Source: CAVONB01 sp963697205
GTDB taxonomy: Bacteria > Pseudomonadota > Alphaproteobacteria > Rhizobiales > Hyphomicrobiaceae
DNA length: 64,000 nt
Assembly (NCBI GenBank): GCA_963697205.1
Contig: CAVONB010000013.1
Coordinates: 186,001-250,000 of the forward strand
Direction of reading: 5' to 3'
A model generated the notes under the pieces. That model was not told the DNA's origin. It saw only the letters and a program-made list of their open reading frames with translations, and did no database searches. Of the stretch, positions 17,099 to 25,788 are shown piece by piece; the first letter of the stretch is position 1, and every line of letters starts with the position of its first letter. The position numbers were made by a program, and so were the translations under genes.

Positions 17099-17501
17099 GG
17101 CCAACGCCTTCTCCCTTGGATAACGGCTTGCGCGCATTCCGACGCGCGCGGTGTTTTCCTGATAGTGACCATGGCCGAAACGCACGAGCAAGCGAAACTC
17201 CCCAGCAGGCGATCATGAAAACCCATAGTAGTCTCCAGGAATAACGCAGACCGCAGCATGCATTAACCTGCATAAAGACGCATTCCATAAGAACAAAGTC
17301 ACTCCCGTAATCCTTGCATCAAATCGACATGCAGGATGCGACTAAAGGCGATTGTCAATCCGTACGGGGAGCCCCCACAGACCTATCCGGACCCCACCCT
17401 GTCCCCCTGTTAACCGCTCATTCGCCAGCCCGGGCTAACCATACGCCCCAGGAGCGAGTTCGCCGGCCCGGCGGAGCGGTACGGGCCGCGTATCAAGGGG
17501 G
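17099..17501. other. Intergenic region upstream of formate dehydrogenase unit and sulfotransferase gene
   Basis: About 400 bases between divergent genes, more AT-rich than the surroundings, so the promoters of both directions should lie here. The clearest element is an inverted repeat ATGCA-TTAACC-TGCAT at 17258-17273, about 160 bases before the TorD start. A second TTAACC lies near 17409. I see no convincing FNR box and no gene. Confidence 0.5.
17258..17273. promoter_or_regulatory. Candidate operator (ATGCA-N6-TGCAT palindrome)
   Basis: A perfect five-base inverted repeat with a six-base centre TTAACC, in the AT-richer region between the TorD-like and sulfotransferase genes. The spacing suits a dimeric regulator. 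The centre also equals the CtrA half-site TTAACC, so another reading is possible. No regulator gene is adjacent. Confidence 0.3.
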
Positions 17502-18413
17502 ATGACTGAGCACATGTTGACGGCACTGACGAACCTGGTGCGCCCCGGCCTCAAGCCGGCCCAACTCAACCAGCGCATGCCCTTGTGGCACCCCGATCTG
17601 CCGTTCGTCGTCCTCTGGTCCCAGAAGTCGGGCTGCACCACCGTCGTCAAATGGGTGCTCTACCAGGTGGGCGAACTGCAAGCGGCCGAAGCCCACTCCA
17701 ACTGGATCCACGACTACGAAAATCAGGTGTTCAAGGCGCAACCGGGCTACCGCGATGGGATCTTCGCCGCCATCAAGGCCGGCCGCCCCGTCATCAAGTT
17801 CGTCCGCGACCCCGCCGCCCGCGCCTACAGCAGCTATCTGGAGCTTTGCCATCCCCGCGTAAAGCGCAGTCCGCTGTGGGGCAATCTGCGCCGCCAGGTA
17901 CTCGACCACATCGTCCCCGGCCACAACGTCGACTTGGAGTACACCTTCAGCTTCGCCGATTTCCTCGACTGGCTGGAGAGCATCGACCTCGCCGGCATCG
18001 ACGGCCACATCCGCGGGCAGTACCTGCCCTATGAGGACCATCTCCTGGTCGAAGCCCTTCCAATCGAGCGCATTGAGACGCACTTTGCCGCCCTCGCGCG
18101 CCGCTTCGACCTCAAACCCGTCACCGCCGACCTGGAGCGCATCTATCGCTCGGGGCACCATCACGCCAAGTCCGGCGAGATGTCCGGCCACGCCCTCGAG
18201 CAGGCCCTGCAACTCGGCGTCCCCCTCAACCGCGCAGCCGACTTCGCGCTCCCCCGTGTGGACACCGCACGTCTGGCGGGCACCCAAATGGGCCAACGGC
18301 TCGCGCGCCTGTTCGCCCGCGATTACGCCGCATACCCGTATTACACGCCGGCCAAAGGCCATGCGGCCTCGCTACCGGGCATCCATCAACCGCGCACATC
18401 GGCGACCCATTAA
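17502..18413 (+). CDS. Sulfotransferase family protein
   Basis: A 303-residue cytosolic or membrane-associated protein. PAPS-binding motifs are visible: a 5' phosphosulfate loop variant QKSGCTTVVKW (about 41-51) and a 3' phosphate motif KFVRDPAARAYSSYLE (about 104-119). This arrangement fits the sulfotransferase family 2-like group, which sulfates carbohydrates or small metabolites. ATG 17502 directly abuts AGGGGG, so ATG 17514 is an equally good start. The gene stands alone between two divergent or spaced units; the acceptor substrate is unknown. Confidence 0.72.
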   Translation: MTEHMLTALTNLVRPGLKPAQLNQRMPLWHPDLPFVVLWSQKSGCTTVVKWVLYQVGELQAAEAHSNWIHDYENQVFKAQPGYRDGIFAAIKAGRPVIKFVRDPAARAYSSYLELCHPRVKRSPLWGNLRRQVLDHIVPGHNVDLEYTFSFADFLDWLESIDLAGIDGHIRGQYLPYEDHLLVEALPIERIETHFAALARRFDLKPVTADLERIYRSGHHHAKSGEMSGHALEQALQLGVPLNRAADFALPRVDTARLAGTQMGQRLARLFARDYAAYPYYTPAKGHAASLPGIHQPRTSATH

Positions 18414-18562
18414 GAACGGGGAGCGGCCGATCCGCCCCCCCGTATCCGCCACACTCTTTGCAAGGCGCGCCGCGAGTCCCTAGTTTATATGGCAGCATCG
18501 GGTACGGGACGGCGTGAACGCAGTCCCGGCCTCCCACGCCATCCAGGGTTCCAAGAGCAGTC

Positions 18563-19582
18563 ATGCCCAACGACGCAACACCCGGCCCGCCGATGATCGA
18601 TCCCTTCGGCCGTCACGTCAGCTATCTGCGCGTCTCCGTGACGGACCGCTGCGATTTCCGCTGCGTATACTGCATGTCGGAGCACATGTCGTTTCTGCCC
18701 AAGAAGGAGCTTCTGTCGCTCGAAGAGCTTGATCGCCTGTGCGGCGTCTTCATTGCCAAGGGTGTGAGAAAACTGCGCATCACCGGCGGCGAACCGCTCG
18801 TGCGCAAGAACATCATGTGGCTGTTTCAGAGCCTCGGCCGCCATCTGGAATCCGGCGCCCTCGAAGAGCTGACCGTCACGACGAACGGCAGCCAGCTAGC
18901 CAAATACGCCGGCGACCTCGCTGCCTGCGGCGTGCGCAGGATCAACGTCTCGCTCGACACGCTCGATGCCGACCGCTTCAAGGCGATCACCCGCTGGGGT
19001 GATTTCAATCAGGTCATGGCCGGGCTCGAGGCCGCCGAGAAGGCCGGGCTCTCCGTCAAAATCAACGCCGTCGCCATGAAGGACGTCAACGAGCACGAGA
19101 TCGAGGACTTGATCCGCTTCGCGCACGGGCGCGGCGCCGACCTGACGCTGATCGAGACCATGCCGCTGGGCGACATCGACGGCGATCGCACCGATCAGTA
19201 TCTGCCGCTCTCCATCGTCCGCGCACGCTTGCTCGACCGGTTCACTCTCACTGACATCCCCTACCGCACCGGCGGCCCGGCCCGCTATGTCCACGTCGCC
19301 GAGACCGGCGGACGCCTGGGCTTCATCACGCCGATGACGCACAATTTCTGCGAGAGCTGCAACCGCGTGCGCCTGACCTGCACCGGCACGCTCTACATGT
19401 GCCTCGGCCAGGAGGACGCCGCCGACCTGCGCGCGCCCCTGCGCGCCAGCCCCGACGATGCGCTCGTCTCCGCCGCCATCGACGAGGCCATCGGTCGCAA
19501 ACCTAAGGGCCACGACTTCGTCATCGACCGGCGCAACCAGCGTCCCGCCGTCGCCCGTCACATGAGCGTCACCGGCGGCTGA
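18563..19582 (+). CDS. moaA: GTP 3',8-cyclase MoaA (molybdenum cofactor synthesis)
   Basis: A 339-residue radical SAM enzyme catalysing the first step from GTP to cyclic pyranopterin. The N-terminal cluster motif is C30, C34, C37 (RCDFRCVYC). The C-terminal cluster has C263, C266, C280 (FCESCNRVRL...C). The protein ends in the conserved Gly-Gly needed for activity. TGGEPL and the NGS turn are typical. Its product feeds the cofactor required by the formate dehydrogenase encoded 2.5 kb upstream, though it is on the opposite strand and separated by the sulfotransferase gene. Confidence 0.95.
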   Translation: MPNDATPGPPMIDPFGRHVSYLRVSVTDRCDFRCVYCMSEHMSFLPKKELLSLEELDRLCGVFIAKGVRKLRITGGEPLVRKNIMWLFQSLGRHLESGALEELTVTTNGSQLAKYAGDLAACGVRRINVSLDTLDADRFKAITRWGDFNQVMAGLEAAEKAGLSVKINAVAMKDVNEHEIEDLIRFAHGRGADLTLIETMPLGDIDGDRTDQYLPLSIVRARLLDRFTLTDIPYRTGGPARYVHVAETGGRLGFITPMTHNFCESCNRVRLTCTGTLYMCLGQEDAADLRAPLRASPDDALVSAAIDEAIGRKPKGHDFVIDRRNQRPAVARHMSVTGG

Positions 19583-19790
19583 GACCCCGACGCACCTGTG
19601 CCGCCCTGGTGACGACCCGGCTGCGCTGCGCTGCCGGCCATCGACGCGACCGACCCAGGCTCACAGCGCGCAGGCTGAGATGCCGGCCTCCGCACCGGAA
19701 ACCATCAGCCCAATCCTCCTGCCTCGAAAGTCGTTGTGCCCACGCCGAACGGCCCCATGATATAGCCCGCATGCCGCTCACCCCGGCACC

Positions 19791-19812
19791 CGACCATGCG
19801 ACCATGCGACCA
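19791..19812 (+). repeat. Short tandem repeat CGACCATG
   Basis: An eight-base unit repeated 2.75 times just upstream of the acyl-CoA carboxylase beta gene. It contains out-of-frame ATGs and could confuse start calls; no function is evident. Confidence 0.5.
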
Positions 19813-19826
19813 GGGACGATACGACC

Positions 19827-21360
<1,534 letters not shown>

Positions 21361-21367
21361 GGTTGCC

Positions 21368-21814
21368 ATGAGGCTCCAGCGCCGCTCTTTCATCCTCGCC
21401 GCGATCTTCGCAGCCGCCACCATCGCGGCAATCGCTCCCCCAACACACGCCCAGGAGTCCAGGACCGTGACCAAGCCGAGCGGACTACAGATCATCGACA
21501 CCAAGGAAGGTACCGGTGCTGAAGCCAAGGCCGGCCAGTCCTGCGCCATGCACTACACCGGCTGGCTCTACGTCGACGGCCAGAAGGACGCCAAGTTCGA
21601 CAGCTCTCTGGACCGCGGCCAGCCGTTCGTCTTCCCGCTCGGTGCCGGCCGCGTCATTCGCGGCTGGGACGAGGGCGTCACCGGCATGAAGATCGGCGGC
21701 AAGCGCACGCTCATCATTCCCCCCGAGCTCGGCTATGGCGCGCGCGGCGCCGGTGGCGTCATTCCGCCCAACGCCACGCTCCTGTTCGAGGTGGAGCTTC
21801 TTGAGCTGCGCTGA
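21368..21814 (+). CDS. Exported FKBP-type peptidyl-prolyl isomerase
   Basis: A 148-residue protein beginning eight bases after pccB. A signal peptide is evident (RLQRR then a hydrophobic stretch to THAQ, cleavage near residue 29). The rest is one FKBP domain: SGLQIIDTKEGTG, YTGWLYVDG, FDSSLDRGQPFVFPLG, VIRGWDEGV.GMK.GGKR, IPPELGYG.RG.GGVIPPNATLLFEVELL. It would speed prolyl folding in the periplasm. The shared strand and short gap suggest readthrough from pccB, but no functional link is visible. Confidence 0.93.
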   Translation: MRLQRRSFILAAIFAAATIAAIAPPTHAQESRTVTKPSGLQIIDTKEGTGAEAKAGQSCAMHYTGWLYVDGQKDAKFDSSLDRGQPFVFPLGAGRVIRGWDEGVTGMKIGGKRTLIIPPELGYGARGAGGVIPPNATLLFEVELLELR

Positions 21815-21856
21815 TCGGTGCGCCAAGGCGCTGTTCTCCGTCCGCTCGGTGTGACA

Positions 21857-22411
21857 ATGCCCGACCGCATCGACGAGGAGATCGAGAACGGCCGCCTGTG
21901 GCGCGCTAAGGAGATGCTGCGCGGCCGGCTCGCCAGCGCCGTCTACGACGCGGCACTCTTCGCGCGCCTCGCCGACGTGCTCGCCCGCATGCACGACGAC
22001 GACGAGGCCGGCCGCTTCTACCTCCTCGCCGGACACTCGCAGGACAGGGGAGGGGAACTGGCCCGCGCATTCTTAGCGCGCCGCCAGGCCGGTTCCTTCG
22101 CGCAGCTCTGGTCGGCGATGCCCGCTGCCGCCCAACGCGGTGGTGTCGAACGCATCCCCGTCGGAACGGTCGAACTTCTACGCGAGGCCGGCTACGCGCC
22201 ACAGGCGATCAAGAAGCAACTCGGCAAGCTCAACGACACCGCCACCAGCAACTCTCGCAAACCCAAACACGTCGACCGCCTCGCAGCCATACGCGGCGAG
22301 CGCATCGGCCTTGCCGTCGGCGCTATTCTGCTGGTCATCCTCACGCTCGGCCTCGTCAGCCTGATGCGGATCCTGTGGTGGGCGCTTGGATGGACTTTCG
22401 GGTTCGCTTGA
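21857..22411 (+). CDS. Hypothetical protein with C-terminal membrane helix (DUF6584-like N-terminus)
   Basis: A 184-residue protein from ATG 21857; an in-frame start at 21818 is less likely. The N-terminal part (IDEEIENGRLWRAKEMLRGRLAS, LFARLADVLARMHDDDEAGRFYLLAG) looks like a helical repeat domain. From memory it resembles DUF6584. The middle is basic, and residues about 155-180 form one membrane helix. Function unknown. Confidence 0.6.
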   Translation: MPDRIDEEIENGRLWRAKEMLRGRLASAVYDAALFARLADVLARMHDDDEAGRFYLLAGHSQDRGGELARAFLARRQAGSFAQLWSAMPAAAQRGGVERIPVGTVELLREAGYAPQAIKKQLGKLNDTATSNSRKPKHVDRLAAIRGERIGLAVGAILLVILTLGLVSLMRILWWALGWTFGFA

Positions 22412-22460
22412 TCTAACCACCAACCCGTTGCCACGCACACCTGACGGCCCGCTGTCACAC

Positions 22461-22973
22461 ATGACCCTCGCCACCATCGCCCTTGCACTCATCGGCGCGT
22501 TCTACGTCTTCGCCGGCGTTGTCGCGCTGCGCGCCGGCCTGATGGCCCAGCTTCTCGATGACGCCATCTCAAAGCTCGAAACAAAGCCCCCCGCACGCGT
22601 CGACGTCCTGCGCACACGCTGGATGCTCGCCATCTCCGCACTAACGTTCCTATCGGGCCTGTTGCTCATCGCCCGCCTCGACGTTGCGTTTTGGGCCTTC
22701 CTTGCCTGCGCAGCCGTCCAGGCGCTCTATCTCGTCCACGTCGCACCCAACGTTCTCGATCGCCTGGACGCACCCGACCCCGCCGGCCGGGCGCGCACCA
22801 GGAACGCGTTAGTGATCTTTGCCGCCGCGACAGCGTTCGTCGCCTGGGCATGGCGCACGGCCAAGCTTGTGCCACTCAGCGCGGCGACCTGGCCGGTCCT
22901 CACCCTCCTCGCCACCCTCCTGGCAGCCTACGCCGCCTACGCCATCTACATCTCCCGCCCACACGGTCGATGA
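22461..22973 (+). CDS. Hypothetical four-helix membrane protein
   Basis: A 170-residue integral membrane protein. Hydrophobic helices lie at about 3-24, 58-76, 79-95, 115-130 and 140-160. The first loop holds QLLDDAISKLETKPPARVDVLRTRW. No transporter or enzyme motif is recognised. It follows the previous hypothetical gene by 49 bases on the same strand and may share its transcript. Confidence 0.6.
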   Translation: MTLATIALALIGAFYVFAGVVALRAGLMAQLLDDAISKLETKPPARVDVLRTRWMLAISALTFLSGLLLIARLDVAFWAFLACAAVQALYLVHVAPNVLDRLDAPDPAGRARTRNALVIFAAATAFVAWAWRTAKLVPLSAATWPVLTLLATLLAAYAAYAIYISRPHGR

Positions 22974-23370
22974 CACCTGCCTCGTGAGAACTTTCCTGGG
23001 TTCAGCGGATGGCGATCATGCTCGGCCACTGATCACTCGAAGAAGGCGATGCGTCGCGGATGGCCGGTCGAATTCACCCCGGACCCCGATCCGGGGCTGC
23101 CATGACGACGTGGGAAGAGGGGAGGGGGGCTCAAGTGAGCCTCATAGCGGTAGCGCCAGCCTACGCCGGCGGTGATCGATACCCAATTGCGCCGTCATGG
23201 CCCCGCAGACGGCCATCCACGGCACAGTGCCATAGCGTTGCCCCGCACCACGCCCCGGCCCCAAGCCCGCGCGGATCGGCCCTCCGTCATGCGCACGCCG
23301 CTCTGGCCCCGCCGCCACCCCGGCGCTAGGCTCGGCGATCGCCATTGAGAAGCGAGCCAGGAGGAGCCCC
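22974..23370. other. Intergenic region with one palindromic repeat
   Basis: Nearly 400 bases between a membrane-protein gene and the CocE-type hydrolase gene. It holds an intergenic palindrome at 23078-23097. An AGGAGG about eight bases before 23371 serves the downstream gene. I see no tRNA or small gene here. Confidence 0.5.
23078..23097. repeat. Intergenic palindrome CCCCGGA-N6-TCCGGGG
   Basis: Seven-base perfect arms with a six-base loop (CCCCGA). The pattern CCCCGGA...TCCGGGG inside TTCACC...CTGCC resembles the short dispersed palindromes common between genes in Rhizobiales genomes. A single copy is seen in this window. It could also end transcription, but no T-run follows. Confidence 0.55.
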
Positions 23371-25074
23371 ATGATCGTCGAACGCAACCTGCCCATCACC
23401 ATGGACGATGGCGTCGTCTTGAGATGCGACGTGTTTCGCCCCGACACCGCCGCGCCCGTACCCGTCGTCATGACGTCAGGACCTTACGGAAAGGGCGTGC
23501 GCTATCAGGACCACTACAAGCTGATGTGGGACTGGCTCATCAAGGAGCACCCCGACCTGCTACCCGGCTCCAAGAAGGAGGAGCTGACCTGGGAGACGGT
23601 CGATCCGGAGCTGTGGGTGCCGTGGGGTTACGCGGTCGTGCGCGTCGACAGCCGCGGCGCAGGCCACTCGCCGGGCTACCTCGACATCTTCTCGCCGCGC
23701 GAGACGAAAGACTATTACAACTGCATCGAGTGGGCAGGCACCCGGTCCTGGTCGAACGGCAAGGTCGGCCTCAACGGCATCTCGTATTACGCCATCAACC
23801 AGTGGCACGTCGCCCAGCTGCAGCCCCCGCACCTGACCGCGATGATCCCGTGGGAGGGCGCCGCCGACATGTACCGCGAGTGGTACCGTCACGGCGGCAT
23901 CCTCTCCAACAAGTTCATGGAGCACTGGTACCCCCGTCAGGTGCTGACCGTGCAGCACGGCAATCCCAACGGTCCAAAGGATCCCTGGATGGGCGGCGTC
24001 TCGACCGGCCCCGCCGAATTGACGCCAGAACAGCTCGACGCCAACCAGTGCGACACCCTCGCCAACGCCCGCGCCCGCGAGATGGACGACGCCTGGTACC
24101 GCGACCGCTCACCCGACTGGTCGAAGGTGATCACGCCGTTCCTGTCCTGCGCGAGTTGGGCAGGCTTCGGCCTCCACCCGCGCGGCAACTTTGAGGCGTT
24201 CACCCAGGCCGCGTCGAAGGAGAAGTGGCTCGAGGGCCATCCCGGCCGCCACGAGGAGTGGTTCTATCTCAAGTACGGCATGGAGCTGCAGAAGCGCTTC
24301 TTCGACTACTACCTGAAGGGCGCGGAGAACGGCTGGGGCGAGGAGCCCCGCGTCTGGCTCAACCTGCGCCGCCCCTTCACCAATGAGGTCGAGCTGCGTA
24401 AGGAGAAGGCTTGGCCACTACACGACACCAAGTGGACCAAGCTCTTCCTCGACGCGAAGGCGGGCAACCTCGACTGGCGCGCACCGGCAGGCGAGGGGAG
24501 TGCGACGTTCGAGGCGATGGGCGACGGCATCCGCTGGATGAGCCCGCCGCTCGAACAGGAGACCGAGCTCACCGGCCCGATGGCGCTCAAGCTGTGGATC
24601 TCGTCCTCAACGATCGACGCCGACCTGTTCGTCACCTTCATGGCCTTCTCGCCGGATGGCCGCGAGGTCGAGTTCCAGGGCACGGTCGATCCCCACACAC
24701 CGCTCGCCCAAGGCTGGCTCAGGGCTTCGCACCGAGAGCTGTGCCCTGAGCGCTCGCGTCCCTGGCGGCCCTACCACACGCACACCGACAAGAAGCCCTT
24801 GAAGCCCGGTCAGGTCTACGAGGTCGACGTCGAGATCTGGCCGCAGTGCATCGTACTGCCGAAGGGTTACAAGCTCGCGGTCGACATTCGCGGCAAGGAC
24901 TTCGAGCGGCCGGGCGAGGATGCCAACGTCGCCTTCCGCTCGAAGGGCTCCGGCCCCTGGATCCACGACGATCCCATGGACCGGCCGGCCGCGATCTTCG
25001 CCGGCAAGACCACGATCCACACCGGCCCCGGCCACGAGGCGCACTTGCTCGTGCCGGTGATCCCGAAGCGATAG
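23371..25074 (+). CDS. CocE/NonD-type hydrolase (X-Pro dipeptidyl-peptidase-like S15)
   Basis: A 567-residue alpha/beta hydrolase with AGGAGG upstream. The N-terminal part has LPITMDDGVVLRCDVFRP, VVRVDSRGAGHSPG, DYYNCIEWAGTRSWSNGKVG and the nucleophile elbow GISYYA, serine of the triad. The C-terminal jelly-roll domain of the PepX_C type covers about residues 350-560 (TELTGPMALKLWISSSTIDADLFV, KPGQVYEVDVEIWP). Such enzymes cleave esters or acylated compounds; the substrate is not predictable. No signal peptide is present, so it is likely cytosolic. Confidence 0.85.
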   Translation: MIVERNLPITMDDGVVLRCDVFRPDTAAPVPVVMTSGPYGKGVRYQDHYKLMWDWLIKEHPDLLPGSKKEELTWETVDPELWVPWGYAVVRVDSRGAGHSPGYLDIFSPRETKDYYNCIEWAGTRSWSNGKVGLNGISYYAINQWHVAQLQPPHLTAMIPWEGAADMYREWYRHGGILSNKFMEHWYPRQVLTVQHGNPNGPKDPWMGGVSTGPAELTPEQLDANQCDTLANARAREMDDAWYRDRSPDWSKVITPFLSCASWAGFGLHPRGNFEAFTQAASKEKWLEGHPGRHEEWFYLKYGMELQKRFFDYYLKGAENGWGEEPRVWLNLRRPFTNEVELRKEKAWPLHDTKWTKLFLDAKAGNLDWRAPAGEGSATFEAMGDGIRWMSPPLEQETELTGPMALKLWISSSTIDADLFVTFMAFSPDGREVEFQGTVDPHTPLAQGWLRASHRELCPERSRPWRPYHTHTDKKPLKPGQVYEVDVEIWPQCIVLPKGYKLAVDIRGKDFERPGEDANVAFRSKGSGPWIHDDPMDRPAAIFAGKTTIHTGPGHEAHLLVPVIPKR

Positions 25075-25094
25075 CGCGCCAGTGAAGTTTGAAC

Positions 25095-25134
25095 GGTAAA
25101 CGGTGAACGGTGCGCCTGCGGTTCACCGTTTACC
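25095..25134. repeat. Long inverted repeat, possible terminator or dispersed repeat
   Basis: Perfect 14-base arms GGTAAACGGTGAAC (25095-25108) and its complement (25121-25134) around a 12-base loop, directly after the CocE-type gene and before the cupin gene. The left arm is itself made of near-repeats of ACGGT. No T-tract follows, so it may be a dispersed intergenic repeat rather than a true terminator. Confidence 0.6.
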
Positions 25135-25172
25135 GCTTCACGATATCACAGCCACGAGAACGCGAGGTTGCG

Positions 25173-25682
25173 ATGACCAAACCCTATCCCGACATGTCCC
25201 GACAGGTCGCCCGCTTCAAGGACCTCACCTTCGCCGGCAATTCCTTCCTCGACGCCTTTATTCCCGGTCACGAGCGCTATCATTGCTCGGTCATCGGCAC
25301 GGGCGTCTCCGAACGTCCTGGCGAGAACGCCGAGATCCCCGCCGACGGCTTCACCCTGGGTTACACGCGCGTCCCGCCCGGCAACGGCAACTGCCTGCAT
25401 GACCACCAGACGGCGGAAGTGTTCATTCCCCTCAACGGCAAACTGAAAGTCGCCTGGGGAGACCAGGGCGAACACTCGGTTGTGCTCGACGCCCTCGACG
25501 TGATCTCGATCCCGCCGGGCGTGCACCGCCACTACACCAACGTCTCCAACGTCGAGGTCATCTTACTGTCGGTGCTCGGTGGCACAAACTCCTGCAAGGT
25601 CGTCTGGGCACAGAAAGTCCTCGACGACGCCCGCGCCCACGGCTACGCGCTCAACGATAAGGGCGAGGTGGTGAAGGTGTGA
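25173..25682 (+). CDS. Cupin-domain protein
   Basis: A 169-residue protein starting at ATG 25173 with GAGG upstream. The two cupin motifs are present: NCLHDHQTAEVFIPLNGKLKVAWG (two His and a Glu, likely metal ligands) and LDVISIPPGVHRHYTNVS. The fold is a small beta barrel that binds a metal or sugar. It follows the CocE-type hydrolase after a hairpin, so co-expression is uncertain. No substrate can be named. Confidence 0.8.
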   Translation: MTKPYPDMSRQVARFKDLTFAGNSFLDAFIPGHERYHCSVIGTGVSERPGENAEIPADGFTLGYTRVPPGNGNCLHDHQTAEVFIPLNGKLKVAWGDQGEHSVVLDALDVISIPPGVHRHYTNVSNVEVILLSVLGGTNSCKVVWAQKVLDDARAHGYALNDKGEVVKV

Positions 25683-25788
25683 GAGCGGCCGCGTTAGGAC
25701 TGAGACCGCGCTTGCGCCTTCGATGCCAGATCTGTTTTGAGTGATCGGCACGGAAGAGGGCGTCGCGGGATCCCGGATCGGTAAGCCG

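Noticed and set aside
13145..17191. A 1348-codon open frame covering the formate dehydrogenase genes
   Set aside because: It is a chance mixture of true coding frame, out-of-frame stretches and two other genes caused by the frameshifts; family blocks switch frame inside it.
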